64,000 nt of DNA from Artocarpus heterophyllus (GCA_025403435.1 CM046350.1:14103612-14167611); one strand, 5' to 3'. Numbered from the stretch's first letter, positions 35,455-51,200 are shown. Notes: a model not told the origin generated them from the sequence alone. A program made the numbers and translations.

Positions 35455-36197
35455 TGTTGGGGAATTAGGCGACTCCTAATTCCAAGGATCGCAAGAACAA
35501 ACAATTGCAGAAACATAAATAGGAGAAAAGAAGAAAAGAGACACCAAATTTTTATACAGGTTCGTCCAAATTTGTGACTACGTCCTGTTTCTGTCGCTTG
35601 CAGATTCCACTATGATGAAGGAGATTACAGATTACAAGAGTAGTTTCTCATACACTCACAAATTGTGCTTACCAAAACTCTCTTCTATCTAACACCATGT
35701 GGGAATTTTTCTCTCTCAAGGATGGAGCTCTCAAGAATTTTGCCTCTCACAAAATTATGCCACTCTTAATTTTCACACACACACCCAACCCTAGCTACCT
35801 TGTATCTATTTATAACCAAAGGAAGAGAAAAATAACAACTAATGAAAAACCCTAGTGGTTTCCTGTTTTTAGGGCCTTTGAATCCAACTCTGACTCAACA
35901 AACATCGCGCAGCACAGTGCGTCAGCGCCGCGGCGCTCTCCTGGCGCCTAGGCGCCATACACTTTGAGCCTAGGCTCTTTGCAGGTAGCGCCTAGGCGCT
36001 CTTCACTTTGAGCCTAGGCGCTCTTCCAATTGAGCCTAGGCTTCTTCCAATTGGCGCCTAGGCGCCATTATCCCAGCGCCGCGGTGCTCTTCTGCCAAGC
36101 CGCGGCGCTTGCTCCCTGCCTCACGAGCATGCGTTTTTCTCCCTTTTTCTTCCTTTTTGTTGGGGTGTCGACTTGATTTGACTCTACATCTGCAACA
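35455..36197 (-). repeat. 5' LTR of copia element (743 bp)
   Basis: The plus strand starts TGTTGGGGAATTAGGCGACT and ends CTACATCTGCAACA. It carries the same GC-rich CCTAGG/CCGCGG palindrome array (about 35920-36120) as its partner, with one block of about 46 bp missing. Confidence 0.92.
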
Positions 36198-36202
36198 TCT
36201 CC
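36198..36202. repeat. Target-site duplication of copia element, right (TCTCC)
   Basis: Matches TCTCC at 31944-31948. Confidence 0.95.
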
Positions 36203-38199
36203 CAGTCTAAATATGCACGCTTGCTTAGATCTACATATTCATACGCGTATAATCCAATTAATATTTTGAAGATGTATATGCGAAGTTCTATAATACTCTT
36301 TCAAGACATAAATCAGAACCGAAGCATGGTACATGTATTTTCTATAGTTATATATAAATGCCAAAGCAGAGATAGAAAATCATACCAAATATCAAGTGAT
36401 TAAGGCTTCCGTTTGGAACAAACTCATGTACAAGAAGCCTTTCATTTCCTTCCAAGCAGAAACCAAGGAGCCTTAAAAGATTACGGTGTTGAAGCTTGGC
36501 AACTAGTAAGACCTCATTCTTGAATTCCAAATCTACTTGGCCTGAATCCCAAGACAACCGTTTTACAGCAATGTCTTGGCCATCAGAAAGCCTTCCCTTA
36601 AATTCATATGTAAAAGGATTTGAATTTTAAAACATAGTCTTTATGACTTCAAACAAAGAGCTGTATCATTACCCTGTAAACAGGACCAAATCTGCCCTGT
36701 CCAAGCTTGTTTGCCTCAGAAAAATCATCTGTCGCGACTCTGATAGTCTCAAAACTGTATTGCAAAGATTTTGCACTTTCAATTTCTTCAACAGGTTCGT
36801 ACAAGGCGCGAGCTTCAAGAATATATATATATCTAATGAGTTACAATCTAAAAAAGTTCTTCTTGTTTTATGCTACTAAATTATTTTGTAATCCTGATAA
36901 CAATATTCTATAATTATTGATTTTGCAAGTATAAAATTAAAGTATAAAAGCCGAGGAAGAATATGTTCAGAAGGAGAACAGCTTATATGGTTCATGTTTT
37001 TTGGTGAAGGACACAAATTACAACCGAGAAGTGAAATAGATAATCTCAAATTACTTTCATCCTTTTGCTTTGCCCTCCTTATTTTTATAAACACGCAGAT
37101 GGAGACGATTAATACAAGAGCTCCTACAGTACTTGAAACAACGCAGATACAAAAAGACGTTCTAAACGTGTTACTCTCTTTTCCTACAATCCCAAAAAAT
37201 CTGCTCCGATCAAATCATGATTAATTACGGAAGCTAAAATGATTTCTAAAGTATCAAACAACATATCATATAACTCACTAATGGTCCAGATAATTCGATA
37301 ACAAAAGTATACCTCCTGTGGTTGTTGTTTTGTTAGTTGATGGCGGTGGTGCGGTCAGGGCCAGTGGCGATGGAGACGAAGCAATTTGTGCATCATTTGT
37401 TTGGTTGTAAAAGAGGTTACTCTCATACCTAAGTGACAATTGGTGCCTATGACTCTTCCCCCAATCCTCCAATAGCAACATCCTGGAACATCCGCAAATG
37501 CGTCATCCAAGCAATTGTTGCAGTCTTTTTGTGACAAGTCGGGCGTGCACTGAACGATTGCATATATAGTACGAAATTCGGGAGCACTCATGTTCGCTGT
37601 TGCAAACTTGAGAAGAGAACCGCTGGAGGCAGCTCGGTTTTTCAGACCATCCAATAAAGTCCTGAGGTCTTGGAAAAATTCATCCTTAAAATTGGATGAC
37701 TCATTATTGGGGTTTATTAACCAGGCTTTTAGAGATATCTCCTTGATGCCAAACATGGAGCGGTTCGAGTAGCGTAACATGCAGTAGTCATACCAACCGA
37801 CGGCCTCCCTCTGACTGGGGCAAAGCTGTGTGGCGTTGTTGAGGCAGCTGCTGCAAAGGTCGGGATTAGGGTCTCCTCTGCACAGCCCGATTGCATAAAC
37901 TTGATCGGAGGAATTTCCGTACGAGAGACTGTAAAAGCCATAGCCGTTGCCTTCTTGGGAGGGAAGGATAGACATAAGATGGTTGAGATTTGCGTGATAA
38001 GTGCTATTGGTGGTGTAATTGCCTCTGAGACAATTGTGTTGCCAGAAGGCTGGCAGAGCAATTGCATTTGTATGGGTGATTAGGAGAATAAAGACTTGAC
38101 TGAAGATCATGGAAAACACTACTTTTGAAGCAGTGTGTACCCTTGCCATTGGTTGTTTAACATGAAAATATAATTTGCTTTTCTTGGGGTGCAAGTTCT

Positions 38200-40260
38200 T
38201 TTAAAGCGTGGCCAACTTGGAAATATGTTTGCTGAAATAGCTCTTTGTGAAACCAAACCAAACTATTGAAACACGTGGAGTGGAAAAATTGGCATTGACT
38301 GGCATAAAATTGAGTAATCTTTGAAAATGGAGCCTTAAAATATTATCATGCCGCTATCGGATAATTGCTTGGTATTGAGCAGTGAGGTTGAGTATATTGC
38401 TTTACAATTGCTAAATAATACTTGAATTAGAATAAAAGTATTGAATGTGAAAGGACTGTTAAGCAGGTTGATTGTCTTTGAAATTTTGTACACGGTTGAT
38501 TAGAACAGAAGTATAAAAGGCCAAACAGATTGGACATTCAAAGTTTCGTGAACTCAACGCGCATTATTAGTCAGTCAATTATACGAAAAGAAGAAGAATA
38601 AAGCGTTTAGTTTGCTTATTTATTTTTTTTTTTTATAGTTTAAAGAGATTTTTTTTGTAATGCTTTAGAATCATGGTCATATCCCCAAGTTGGTTTCGGG
38701 ATAAAATATAGAAGCAATTAACGATGGAGCCAGAAAAGTTGGCGCTCCAAACTCCTAAGTGGGAACAGCCGGACTAGAGTGATAATTTCCTAGCCAAAAC
38801 CAAAAATAAATAGGAAAATATCCAAAAACACCCTTTATATTTTGTCTAGTATCATTTTTTTTGTCTATTTTATTATGCAAACATTCAAAACATCCCCCCC
38901 TATTTATAAAATCGTTCTCAAAACACGCCACCTGAAGTAATTAAACTTTTTATGAAACCAAAATTACATTACTCAACTTTGACTAAAGACAATTTAAAAA
39001 TTTATTCGACTGAAATTTATCTAATTTTTTAGTGAATTCATACTTTTTTTTTTTTTCATAAACAACAAGAAGTAGCTTGGGCATTTATATGATAAAAAAG
39101 CAAAGATGTATTTGAGCAAAACATAAAAAGTATTTTGAAATATTTTCAAAATAAACAAATAGGAAGAGGGCACGGTGTTTTCTCTTCATGGACCATCACA
39201 TAAACTCTTTCCACTCTGAGACGCAAAAGTTTCTGCTGCGTTTACTTTGTCAACTCAACTGGTATAAGGCAGTTGCCCGTAGGGTCTTTGTAAAGTATAC
39301 ACAAGCGGAGTTTCGTAGCTTTATTTTAAGTATTATGGGGTTACAGTTAAAAAAAAATTAATTGCATAGTTGTTCAATTCGCGCACTAACATCTAGAATA
39401 CGCTCTTCCTAAATATTGTTCATAGTTCATAACGTTTAATTAAAAAAAAAAAAAAAAGAAGGGTGGAAAACAATTGACCACTGAGTAAACTTTATATTAG
39501 TTAGGTCAAGATCGCTTGCAAAAAGAAATGATATAGAGGTAAATGATTCCTTTTTAAGATTTTTTTTAAAGTAAGTAATCATAGTTTTTGAAAATTAGAA
39601 AAAAATGATTGTTTTTATATTAATTATATATTGAAGTATATCAATGATATACTAAAGCTAATTATTGATACATTGCAATACATTAATAATATACTGATTC
39701 ATTGATTAACTCGGTTATTTAGTCACTCAATAATTTATTGGTTTCTTGATGATAAATTATGAGTAGATTAATGATAAACTAATTTATTAGTGATAAATTG
39801 TAGCAAATAAGTGAAATATTAATGTTAATCAATGATGTACATTAATGATATATTTATGTTTAGCTAGGATGTATTGTTTAAAAAAAAGGCCATTTTCTTA
39901 ACTTTCAAACATTTTAGCTATTTTCTTTATTTTTTAAAAAACTCAACCATTTATTTTAAAAGATAATAAAAAAAATCATTTGTCCTTTTTTTTAAAAAAT
40001 TTTTACGTGCCTAACCGAGAAAACACTCCTATTAATTACTGTAAAATATAAAAATGTATATAACTTATCACCAGAGACGTTGTCTTCCGCTAATTATGCG
40101 GAAATAAACAATCAAAAGTAGCGGCATTCAATTTTAATATTAAAAAATACCGAGTGCATTGAACAAAACGGAATTCAAAAGTACTTAGAAGTCTAAACCC
40201 TGATAGAGTTGCTCTGAGTGTCAAAGTAAAAAAGAATGAGAAAGAAAGAGGAGAACTATC
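38200..40260. other. Intergenic, no gene; old CRK upstream region and AT-rich repeats
   Basis: 38220-38520 is homologous to the upstream region of the intact CRK at 60285-63301 (shared words GAACACGTGGA-like, TTAAAATATTAT, GAAGGGACTGTT-like), so it is the former promoter region of the pseudogene. The rest is AT-rich. 39600-39860 has many ATTAATGATAT-like words, and a similar patch lies at 40600-40720. No coding sequence is recognised. Confidence 0.55.
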
Positions 40261-40267
40261 ACAAAGT

Positions 40268-40435
40268 TTACAGAATAGAGTGTTTGGAGAACATAGTTAA
40301 AACTACAAATTAAAACTAAAATATCATGTAAAAATTTTATATTATAATTTATTAAAATTTTATATTGTAGTATATAAAAGCTTTATACTATAGCATTTAA
40401 AACTAATAAGTTCTAATTAAGTTACCAAACAAAAC
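40268..40435. mobile_element. Small MITE-like element
   Basis: AGTGTTTGGAGAACATAG at the left faces TTACCAAACAAAACT at the right (reverse complement AGTTTTGTTTGGTAA). The inside is AT-rich with repeated AAAATTTTATATT words. Short and tentative. Confidence 0.35.
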
Positions 40436-40739
40436 TTTTGTTTTATTTATGTGTGGTGAAAAAGATATAGCTTACAGTTATAGGTGCTAGTTATGTTCAC
40501 GCTCGGATGGATTAGTTGGGGCTCGTGATATTCCAAAGATCTCGTTGAAAACGTAGATTTTTTCCCTTTTTTTTATTTTATTTTTATAAGAGCTTTTACG
40601 ATAAGACATTAATGATAAATTTGAGTATATCAATAATAAATTGTAATACATCAGTGTTAAAAAATTTAGTTTATCAGTAATAAATTTTATTACATCAGTG
40701 ATACATAAATAACAAACTCTAACAAAAAATTTTAAGCCT

Positions 40740-41210
40740 CCACTCTCTCTCGTCTTTCTCTTCCTGTTCTCTCACTATGCTAGCCGTCGACACCTCCAAT
40801 TAGCATCTAGAGACATTGTAGGCTTTGCACCTTCGTCAGTCGGCCACTTGGAGCGCTGACGAATGATGATCGTCTACCTTTCTACATCACTCTCTTCGGT
40901 TCCTCGTAAGAGATCGTCTTCTCCACGTGATGACAACGATGAAAGAGGTTCGATCTCATTGACAAGGGCCTTCTCCATTGCGATAGGTTCACCAAAGCGG
41001 CGCATGTTTCTGTTGATACCACGTCGTGCTTCTTCACCTTCGATGCAAACTGATATCGAAGAGGTTGACGACAATTTTTGCATTTTCATCGGCCTATTTC
41101 AAGGAAAGTCAGACATGCGAAGCCGTTGACAGTGGAGAAGAGTAGGTGTGGGCAAAATTGAAAGAGAAATAGGGTATAAACTGCTGGCCATATGCCTAAA
41201 ATTTCATTCT
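40740..41210. repeat. Duplicated segment of CRK unit A (gene-like but non-coding)
   Basis: It corresponds to 57795-58225 in unit B: TTAGCATCTAGAG, CTTCTCCACGTGA, GACAACGATGAAAGAGGTTC, AATTTTTGCATTTTCAT and GGCCATATGCCTAAAA occur in the same order. An open frame at 40863-41129 is not conserved in the other copy, where indels shift it, so I do not call a gene. It may be a fragment of a captured gene or of a transposon. Confidence 0.65.
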
Positions 41211-41840
41211 TCAGGGAGAACAAATGTTATATCTCATAACAGAGTAGAAGTTGATTCAGTGATAGAAAGGTAAGCTGTACCTTGACAAGCCCCACGATGC
41301 TTCTGGCAGCCATCATAGCAGGGACGAAGAGATTCCCAAGACCAGAACTATAGACTCATTCTGCACCAGCTCACTAGCAAAAGGCAAGGAATTTCTTTCA
41401 CTAGTATCGGGCCCAGAAGAGGATTAAATAGTTCCAGAGGAACGCAAACAAAGCCATGCTTACTTCATCTTCACTTCATGCTTATACACCTGCTGGGCTG
41501 TGGCCCAACTTCTTTCTAAAAGGGGATTGCCTACATAATTTCAGGTTAACTGAGCCGGAATCATGCCCATCTTCCTTTGATGCCTAAATCTTTTTCTGGA
41601 GCTCTACTTTATGGAAACAATATTCTTTCTGGTGCCAATAACAATGTAGAATACGGGTATTTGAGTGACTAAGGTGGTCTAGAGAATAGGGCTCAATTGC
41701 ATAACCGTAGAGTTCGAGGGCAAAGTGTTATGAAAGCTATAATTCGTGAGAAATTTTTGTAATTAATCTAAAATTTTGTTATTGGTGAAGAATGGATTAC
41801 CCAACCCAATTTCTAAAATAAATAAATAAATAAAAAGATG
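41210..41840. other. Intergenic part of unit A
   Basis: 41215-41640 is unique to this unit and not recognised. 41690-41780 (GGGCAAAGTGTTATGAAAGC and onwards) matches the right end of the foldback element at 58240-59130 in unit B, so that element or its end was present here too. Confidence 0.5.
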
Positions 41841-42420
41841 ACTAACCTGAAACGACAATAAACAGAGAAACTACATGTAACCAATTAATCGCAAAGTTGT
41901 TGAAAACGACAAAAATAAAGAACAACAATATAAAGAGAAACGCCACGAAGAAACGACAAGAGTGGAAAACGACAATAGATAGGGCAAAATTCTCAAACCG
42001 CGGCAGAAATGTCAAGAATAAAGACTTGAAATCAAGGAAAGGCAAGAATAAAAAACGACACTGAACAAAATAAACACAGAAATTACGACACGGAATAAAC
42101 GAGCGACGAGGGCATTAAAAAAAAAAAAAGACAGGCAACGAATGTCTTCCAACGAATAAAACGACAATAAAATAACAAAACGGCACTAAATGAAAAAACG
42201 CAACAAAAGAGAAAAAAAAAAAAAAAGCAAAAACGAAACAACACACACACCATAGTAAAAGAAACGGCGAAACAATGAGAAAGGAAAAAAAAAAGAAAGT
42301 AAAGAAACGGCAATATAGATAAACACAGCACAGAAAGGAGTAAGCGACAATAATGTTGGAAGGGGACAGGATATTGGTGATGGTATTTAAACAAGAAATG
42401 ACTAGGAATGCAGAAGTACT
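41840..42420. repeat. ACGACAA-rich tract, copy A
   Basis: Purine-rich tract with AACGACAATAAA, AAACGGC and ACGACA words every 20-40 bp, closely matching 59190-59720 and more distantly 28250-29830. It lies about 600 bases beyond the stop codon of the CRK gene that follows on the minus strand. Confidence 0.75.
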
Positions 42421-42524
42421 ACTTGAGCTTTCTCCTTTTCAAATCAGAGGCAGAAAAATGGGTTTCAAAAAAAATAGGCTCCGCCCTTTAATCTGTTCGG
42501 CCCACTCCATTCTAATTATTTAAT

Positions 42525-42700
42525 TAAGAGAAAATTATATGTTATATCATATTTTTAAAAGTTGTTTTTATTCATACTACATTTAAAAAAGTTAATGCTA
42601 CATTATCTTACATATTATATGCTAAGTTATATCACAACAAATAAATATGTGTGACATTTATAGAAAGTAAATTTTAAAAGTCGGCATTTATAAAACAAAA
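42525..42700 (-). repeat. Dispersed 170-bp repeat, copy 3
   Basis: Reverse-strand copy (ATTTTTAAAAGTTGTTTTTAT; AAGTTATATCACAACAAAT; ACATTTATAGAAAGTAAATT, given in parts), matching copies at 21625, 23665 and 59830. Confidence 0.65.
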
Positions 42701-42999
42701 GAAAAACAAAACAAAGAAAATATTTCTAGTCGAGAGCACATAATTCAATAGAAAAAAAAAAAAAAATTGTTTGAGCACAGCCATCGTGTGCACACAAATT
42801 CTGTTGCTATCAATATATAGTTGGAAGTCCCATGCTTACACTATCTTCCTTGGATTTCCTCTATTCCATGTTGTCCCCCTCAATTTCATATGATGTACTA
42901 AGGCCAACATCATTGTAAACACAAATTAAAAAAAAAACAAAGAAGAGGGGGTATTTAAGTAGATTCGATTATTCATATATGCAAGTAAATATGCTCACA

Positions 43000-45996
<2,997 letters not shown>

Positions 45997-46062
45997 TGGT
46001 TGTTTCTGATGTGGTGGTGCCAATGTACATGAATGAAAATATTTGCTCTTTTTTGAGTTCAA

Positions 46063-46940
46063 GTGCTTTTAAAGCGTAGCAAACTTTGAAATATGCTAGC
46101 TGAAACAAAAAAATGGTTTATTTATTAAAAACTCCCCCGAGCGGTACCGTTTTAAATGCCTTGAGCAGTGAGGTTGCGTATTGCTCTAAACTTTTGTAAA
46201 ATGATATTATTTGAATTATAATTAAATCATATTGTTTGTGAAGGGACTGTTAATTAATTGATTATCTTTCGCTCACGTGGGTCCCACGGTGGGGCTCGGG
46301 CCTTGTGTGGCCCGCTCGGGCATTTAGTATTGCTCTTGAAATTCTGTAGAGGGCTAGATAAGGACAGGAATAGAAAACAACAAATTCCCGGGTGTAGAAA
46401 ATTAAAAATTAATTTTGCTTTTGAATTAATTTGTTTTAGGATTTGCATCTTATAAATAGGACATTCATATTTATTTTGAAGAATCGAATAAAATTTCTTT
46501 TTTTTTTTTTCGCAATTGCAATTCTCTCTATCTAGTAGGCTTCCAAATAAAATATAGAATATTAAACCAAAAAAAAAAAGAAGATAAAATATATAAGCAA
46601 TTGACGATAGACTATAAGTCAGGGTGCTTGACGCTCGATCAACTAAAGAGACGTACTTTGGTTTTTTAGCCAGAAAAAGAAAATAGAAAAAAAAAATAAA
46701 AAATCGAGATAGTGATTTCTCTACATGTACCCCATAGTATTAACTCGTTCCACCAAGAAACGCGGAAGTCTCTGCGTTTACTTTGTCAACTATGATAAAG
46801 CCATTGCTCGTGGGGCCTCTGAAAGTTAGGACGCGCAGAATTTTGGTAGCTTTATTATTATTTTTTTTCATTTTCAGCATTAAACACATTAATTGAACAT
46901 TTTGTGGAATTCTTGTACTAATTCTACACATGCTCTTCCT
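46063..46940. promoter_or_regulatory. Upstream region of CRK unit A, rearranged
   Basis: It aligns with 63368-63990 upstream of CRK unit B, with two structural differences. About 195 bp found in unit B at 63420-63617 is absent here at about 46115-46130. About 68 bp of GC-rich DNA at 46270-46338 is inserted here and absent from both unit B and the pseudogene. The insertion carries the G-box CACGTG (46274-46279). I see no secure TATA box. Beyond 46600 no feature is recognised. Confidence 0.6.
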
Positions 46941-48198
46941 AAATATTGTTTACAAATTGCAGCAGGGGACTTTTTTAGTGAAACCTCTACCAATGGTATA
47001 TGTTTTTGTGGAAATTTCATTTCATTTATGTTGTCATTCTCCAGGAATATGCCTATATGCTGAGCAAGAAGTATAAAACGTCGAGGCTGCAGTGTCGTTA
47101 AGTTGTGTCGTTTTTTTTGGGCTGCTATTGTAACTAGACTATTACATATATATATTACTTTAGTGCTCGGGATGTTGTAACTCATTGTGTTACAGTTGAA
47201 ACAGAATAGAGAGAGAAAGTGAAAGTAAGAGTTAGAGAGAGAAAGGGAATATTTCTCTGAAATCTTGCTGTGGGTTCTTGGGAAAACATTCTGTTGTAAT
47301 TGAATCAGTGGGTGACTGTGAAATCACTGGATAATTGGTTGAGAATAGATTGAATTCTTTGAGAGGAGTTCACGGAAACGTAGGCTCAAATTTAGCCAAA
47401 CCTCGATGACAATTGTGTTCTTTATTTTTCTTCTGTTGTTTTGTTTCTTTCGGAGTGAATCGGAGAAAAGACAAGAAAAAATCCCAACAGTGAAATCAGA
47501 GCTCGATTCTATAGGGTGATTAAATCCGATTGAAGAATTTTGATCAGAATCTAGAGGAGATCAAGGATATAGGGCTTGTGACTAGCCTAGAGGATTTCCA
47601 AGATTTTGAAGACATACCGTTGGATTCAAATAACTCTGGAAAGGAAGAATCAAGAACAAGTTCGTGGAATCAAGAAGTAGATTCGGTCACTTTTTCTTTG
47701 AAAAACATGTCAAACATGAAGATTGACATTGAGAAGTTCGACGGCACTGGAGACTTTTGGATTTGGAGAAGGAAAAATTAAGGGGCTTCTTGCCCAGCAA
47801 AAACTTCTCAAAGCATTAGATGACCCAGTCAATTTTCCAGAAAACTACTCTGAGGACCAAAGGCAAGAGTTGCTTGAAATTGCTACACGTATTATAATTT
47901 TTCACTTGTCCGATTCTATTATTCGGCTAGTTGACAAAGAGGATACTCCTACAAAAATCTGGAATAAATTAGATGAGCTGTTTCAGCAAAAATCCTAAAC
48001 AAACAAAATATTCTTGAAAGAACAATTATTTAGGTTCAAGATGGATACTACTAAAGGATTAGAATAGAACCTAGACGAATTCCTTCATATGAATATGGAA
48101 TTGGCCAATTCTGGTGAGGATGAATCACTTAGTGATGAAAATCAGGCCATAATTCTTCTTCATTCCCTGCCTGATTCATACAAGGAAGTTAAAACAGC

Positions 48199-48203
48199 AA
48201 TTA
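48199..48203. repeat. Target-site duplication of solo LTR 1 (AATTA)
   Basis: AATTA stands before TGAAACACCCC and again at 51473-51477 after GGTGTTACA. Removing the insertion and one copy restores continuity of the copia gag frame region. Confidence 0.88.
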
Positions 48204-51200
48204 TGAAACACCCCTCTTGCGGACGTCATAGATGTCGTTACATTCATACATACTTATTTTTAAGATGAACTTTATTTGTAAACGTAGTTAAGAAATCGTA
48301 ACCAGGACCCATGCATACACTTTTTTTTTTTTTAACATTCATTAATTTAATCCATACTATTAATAATTCAATTACACATTAAATTGATTATAAACTTCCT
48401 TTAATAAAGTAAATATACCAAGTAAAATCATAACTTATATCACATCACATCATTTAAAACTATTTGCTCCCACAGTTCGGCAGGCCGAACTAGAGACTTC
48501 TTTAGGCCGGCAGAGGCTCTGTAAAACAGGGTTTAAAACTTTCTAAGTTCGGCAAGCCGAATATGAGATCGGCAGGCTGAACATTCTTACATCGGCATGC
48601 CGACCAACGATGATCAGCAGGCCGACCGAGCCAAAAACTTACAGAAAACTTAATTTTAAGACAAATTCAACTTTTCAAAATGCGGAAGATCCAATTCTTA
48701 AAATGATAAAATAGAATAATAAAACATAGTTCTTATATTCTTTAAAACTTATCATAAAATATGTTCAAATAATAAACCATAGCTTAAATCATAAAACTTG
48801 CATCATTGGCATTCTTCCGGTTACAATTCATCTTCCTTATGCTCACACGCCTTCCCATGTCCTCCGCCTAATCCATGACTTTCATACCCTTATCTGCAAC
48901 ATGACATAAACTTGAATAAGCCAAAGCATAGTAAGTACATATATTTCTCACAATTTAAAAACATTTCATAAACATCAACATCATCATCATATCATAATAG
49001 TGCATTAAGCACATTTTTATAGAATCATATCTTTCAATACATTAATCATATTAAAACTTATTCCATTTTATCTTAAGGGCCCAAGTGTTGCACCATAATC
49101 ATCATTGTAGGCGCGCTGTCATGAGAGGACAAGGGTAGCTAATCCTAAACCAAACATGACATCATATCATATCATATCATAACATTGGTGTGCAACACTG
49201 ATTAGGTGATACATATATACATAACTTTCATGCTTTGAAATTTGTCATAATCAAACATGCTTAACTTTAAATCATGAAAATCTCCATAAGAAACCCTTTA
49301 AGGAAATCATCATAAAATCATCATAAATATCATCATGAACATAACATCAAACCTTATAAAATATATCATGTTGTAGGTGAGAATGTACGTACTTTAGAAG
49401 CTAGCTTACTTAACCTTATATGTATTGGTGACGACGCCACAGTCTCGATGTGCTCGTTCCTTTGAGTGTTCATGCCATTTATTCATTTAAAGATACAAAT
49501 AAAATTAATACTTATTTTCATAGAATAAAACATCCATTCCATATAACATCACACATATATTCATCTCTTGTAAACATAATTCATAACATGCATCCATAAC
49601 CATAGTCATCAAAACTATAAAATCATCATCACATAATACTTCATAGACCTACATGGATTCAAGACTTAAAAACTTAACATTGACACATACTTTAGGCACC
49701 ATACTTGACAGGGGTAAACTTAATACATAAACAAATTATCATGATTTTTCTTTAGTCATAAAAATTACATTAAGTATCTAAAAAAAAACCATACATTTCA
49801 AACATGAAATCTGCCAGCAATAGTAAGGCAGTGAACAATTTTATTCTCAGGTCCGTTTAACACATTCTAACATCATAGAAAAAATCTACAAAAATTTAAA
49901 ATATACAGTAGACATATAGAAACCTAACATATCCAAAAATTGGCTTCAAAAAAAATCAGAGTAAGTCAAAACACAAATTTGAAAATCAGTAGTAAAACTA
50001 ACTTAGGTTTGATAGGGAGTAAGTAATCTTTTGAAAACATTTTCTAACAATTAAAACACATATATTTTAAATTTAAAATTCATACTAACATCTTATTATC
50101 ATACATTTCAATATCATAAAATTATTTCATCATCAATAAAATCATTTAAACATATAAAACATCATATAACAAAAGTCCAATATTAACATTGTTAAAACAG
50201 TTTCTTGACCTAATTTCAATAAAAATTTCATAACACATAATTCACTCATCAAAACATTATCAAACTTTGAAGTCCATAACATAACATATACATGAACATT
50301 CTTGCCAAATTTCGTAGCAAACAGAGCACGTTTACCCCTTGAACAAAAATCACATTTTCTTGCATCATAACCAAACAACAATATTTTACCGTGACTAGTA
50401 GAGGATAGAAAATTCATAACTTATCATAGAAAAATCCAATTAAGGTGAAACTTGGAGAAACATCACAAAACTCATACATGAATAACATATTAAAAATTTA
50501 GAGCAAACAAAATTTTGTAGAGGAAGATATAATAGTCGAATGTCAAGAAGGATTTTATTGAAATGAGAATGAACTCTTACCTCAAAATGATTCTTCTCAA
50601 ATTCCTTCTAATTCAACCAATAAAATTTCAATTTTTCTTTCAATTATTTGCAAAGAATTTTGAGGGAGATGAGGAATAGAAAACGTGGAGAAGAGAAGAA
50701 GAAGAGAAGAATAAAAGAAACATCTCAGAATGAGAGAGAGAGAGAAGAAGTGAGAGGAAGAGAGAGAGAGAGAATTATCATGAATGAAGATAACATAAAA
50801 AAAATTCAATACCCTCACTTATGTCAGAAATTTTTTTGACTAATCTGGACTAAATTTTCATGGAGAAAGGAGAGGAAATTGGGGAAAGTCAAATCATTTA
50901 GATAAACTTACCATTCTTTACCGATTTTAAAAGGGGAAACCATATCACTCAATACAAATCAATGCAAAATCAAACGTTTCCTTTCCTTAAATGATAAAAT
51001 AAATCCATAATTATACCAATTAATCACATTAAACCACCCAATCAATGTAATTATCTCAACCATAAATTTAGAGAGATTTCTGCTGACTGCTCGTCAGCTG
51101 TCATCGGCCTGCCGATTCTTTACTTCGGTCTGCCGATTCCACAAACTTCGGCCTGCCGATGGTTTCCATCGGCCTATCAATTCTTCGCAGACTTTTCGGC

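Larger units (their letters stand above)
31949..36197 (-). mobile_element. Ty1-copia retrotransposon, RT/RNase H-deleted, inside CRK exon 5
   Basis: An element of 4249 bp with TG..CA ends, target duplication TCTCC and coding strand minus. Read on the minus strand: 5' LTR (35455-36197), primer-binding site (35441-35452), gag from 35420, protease, integrase, then a short remnant of the reverse transcriptase start joined directly to the very end of pol, then a polypurine tract and 3' LTR (31949-32737). The LTRs differ by a 46-bp length change inside their GC-rich repeats plus scattered substitutions. The reverse transcriptase and RNase H are missing, so the copy is non-autonomous. Confidence 0.93.
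30922..38149 (-). pseudogene. CRK pseudogene (DUF26 receptor-like kinase), split by copia element
   Basis: All seven exons of the CRK pattern can be found. Exon 1 (37313-38149): signal peptide and two Gnk2 domains (CRGDPNPDLCSSC; CTPDLSQKDCNNC). Exon 2 (37055-37183): membrane segment. Exon 3 (36673-36812): glycine loop GQGRFGPVY. Exon 4 (36386-36596): N-lobe. Exon 5 (31739-31948 plus 36203-36230). Exon 6 (31348-about 31500). Exon 7 (30922-31248). Lesions: a one-base loss near 37435 shifts the frame at the end of the second Gnk2 domain; the catalytic-loop lysine codon after HRDL is TAA; the DFG aspartate is Tyr; the acceptors of exons 6 and 7 have lost AG; and a 4.25-kb copia element sits in exon 5. 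Without the element exon 5 is 238 bp, the same as in the intact paralogues. An ectodomain of about 264 residues could still be translated. Confidence 0.93.

Noticed and set aside
40863..41129. 88-codon frame with SSPRDDNDERGS, partly repeated at 57858-58151
   Set aside because: Indels shift the frame between the two copies, so there is no sign of protein-level conservation. Recorded as a duplicated non-coding segment instead.
46451..46458. TATAAATA upstream of CRK unit A as its TATA box (also near 63881)
   Set aside because: It reads as a TATA box on the plus strand, about 455 bases from the minus-strand start codon. On the gene's own strand it reads TATTTATA. Too uncertain to annotate.
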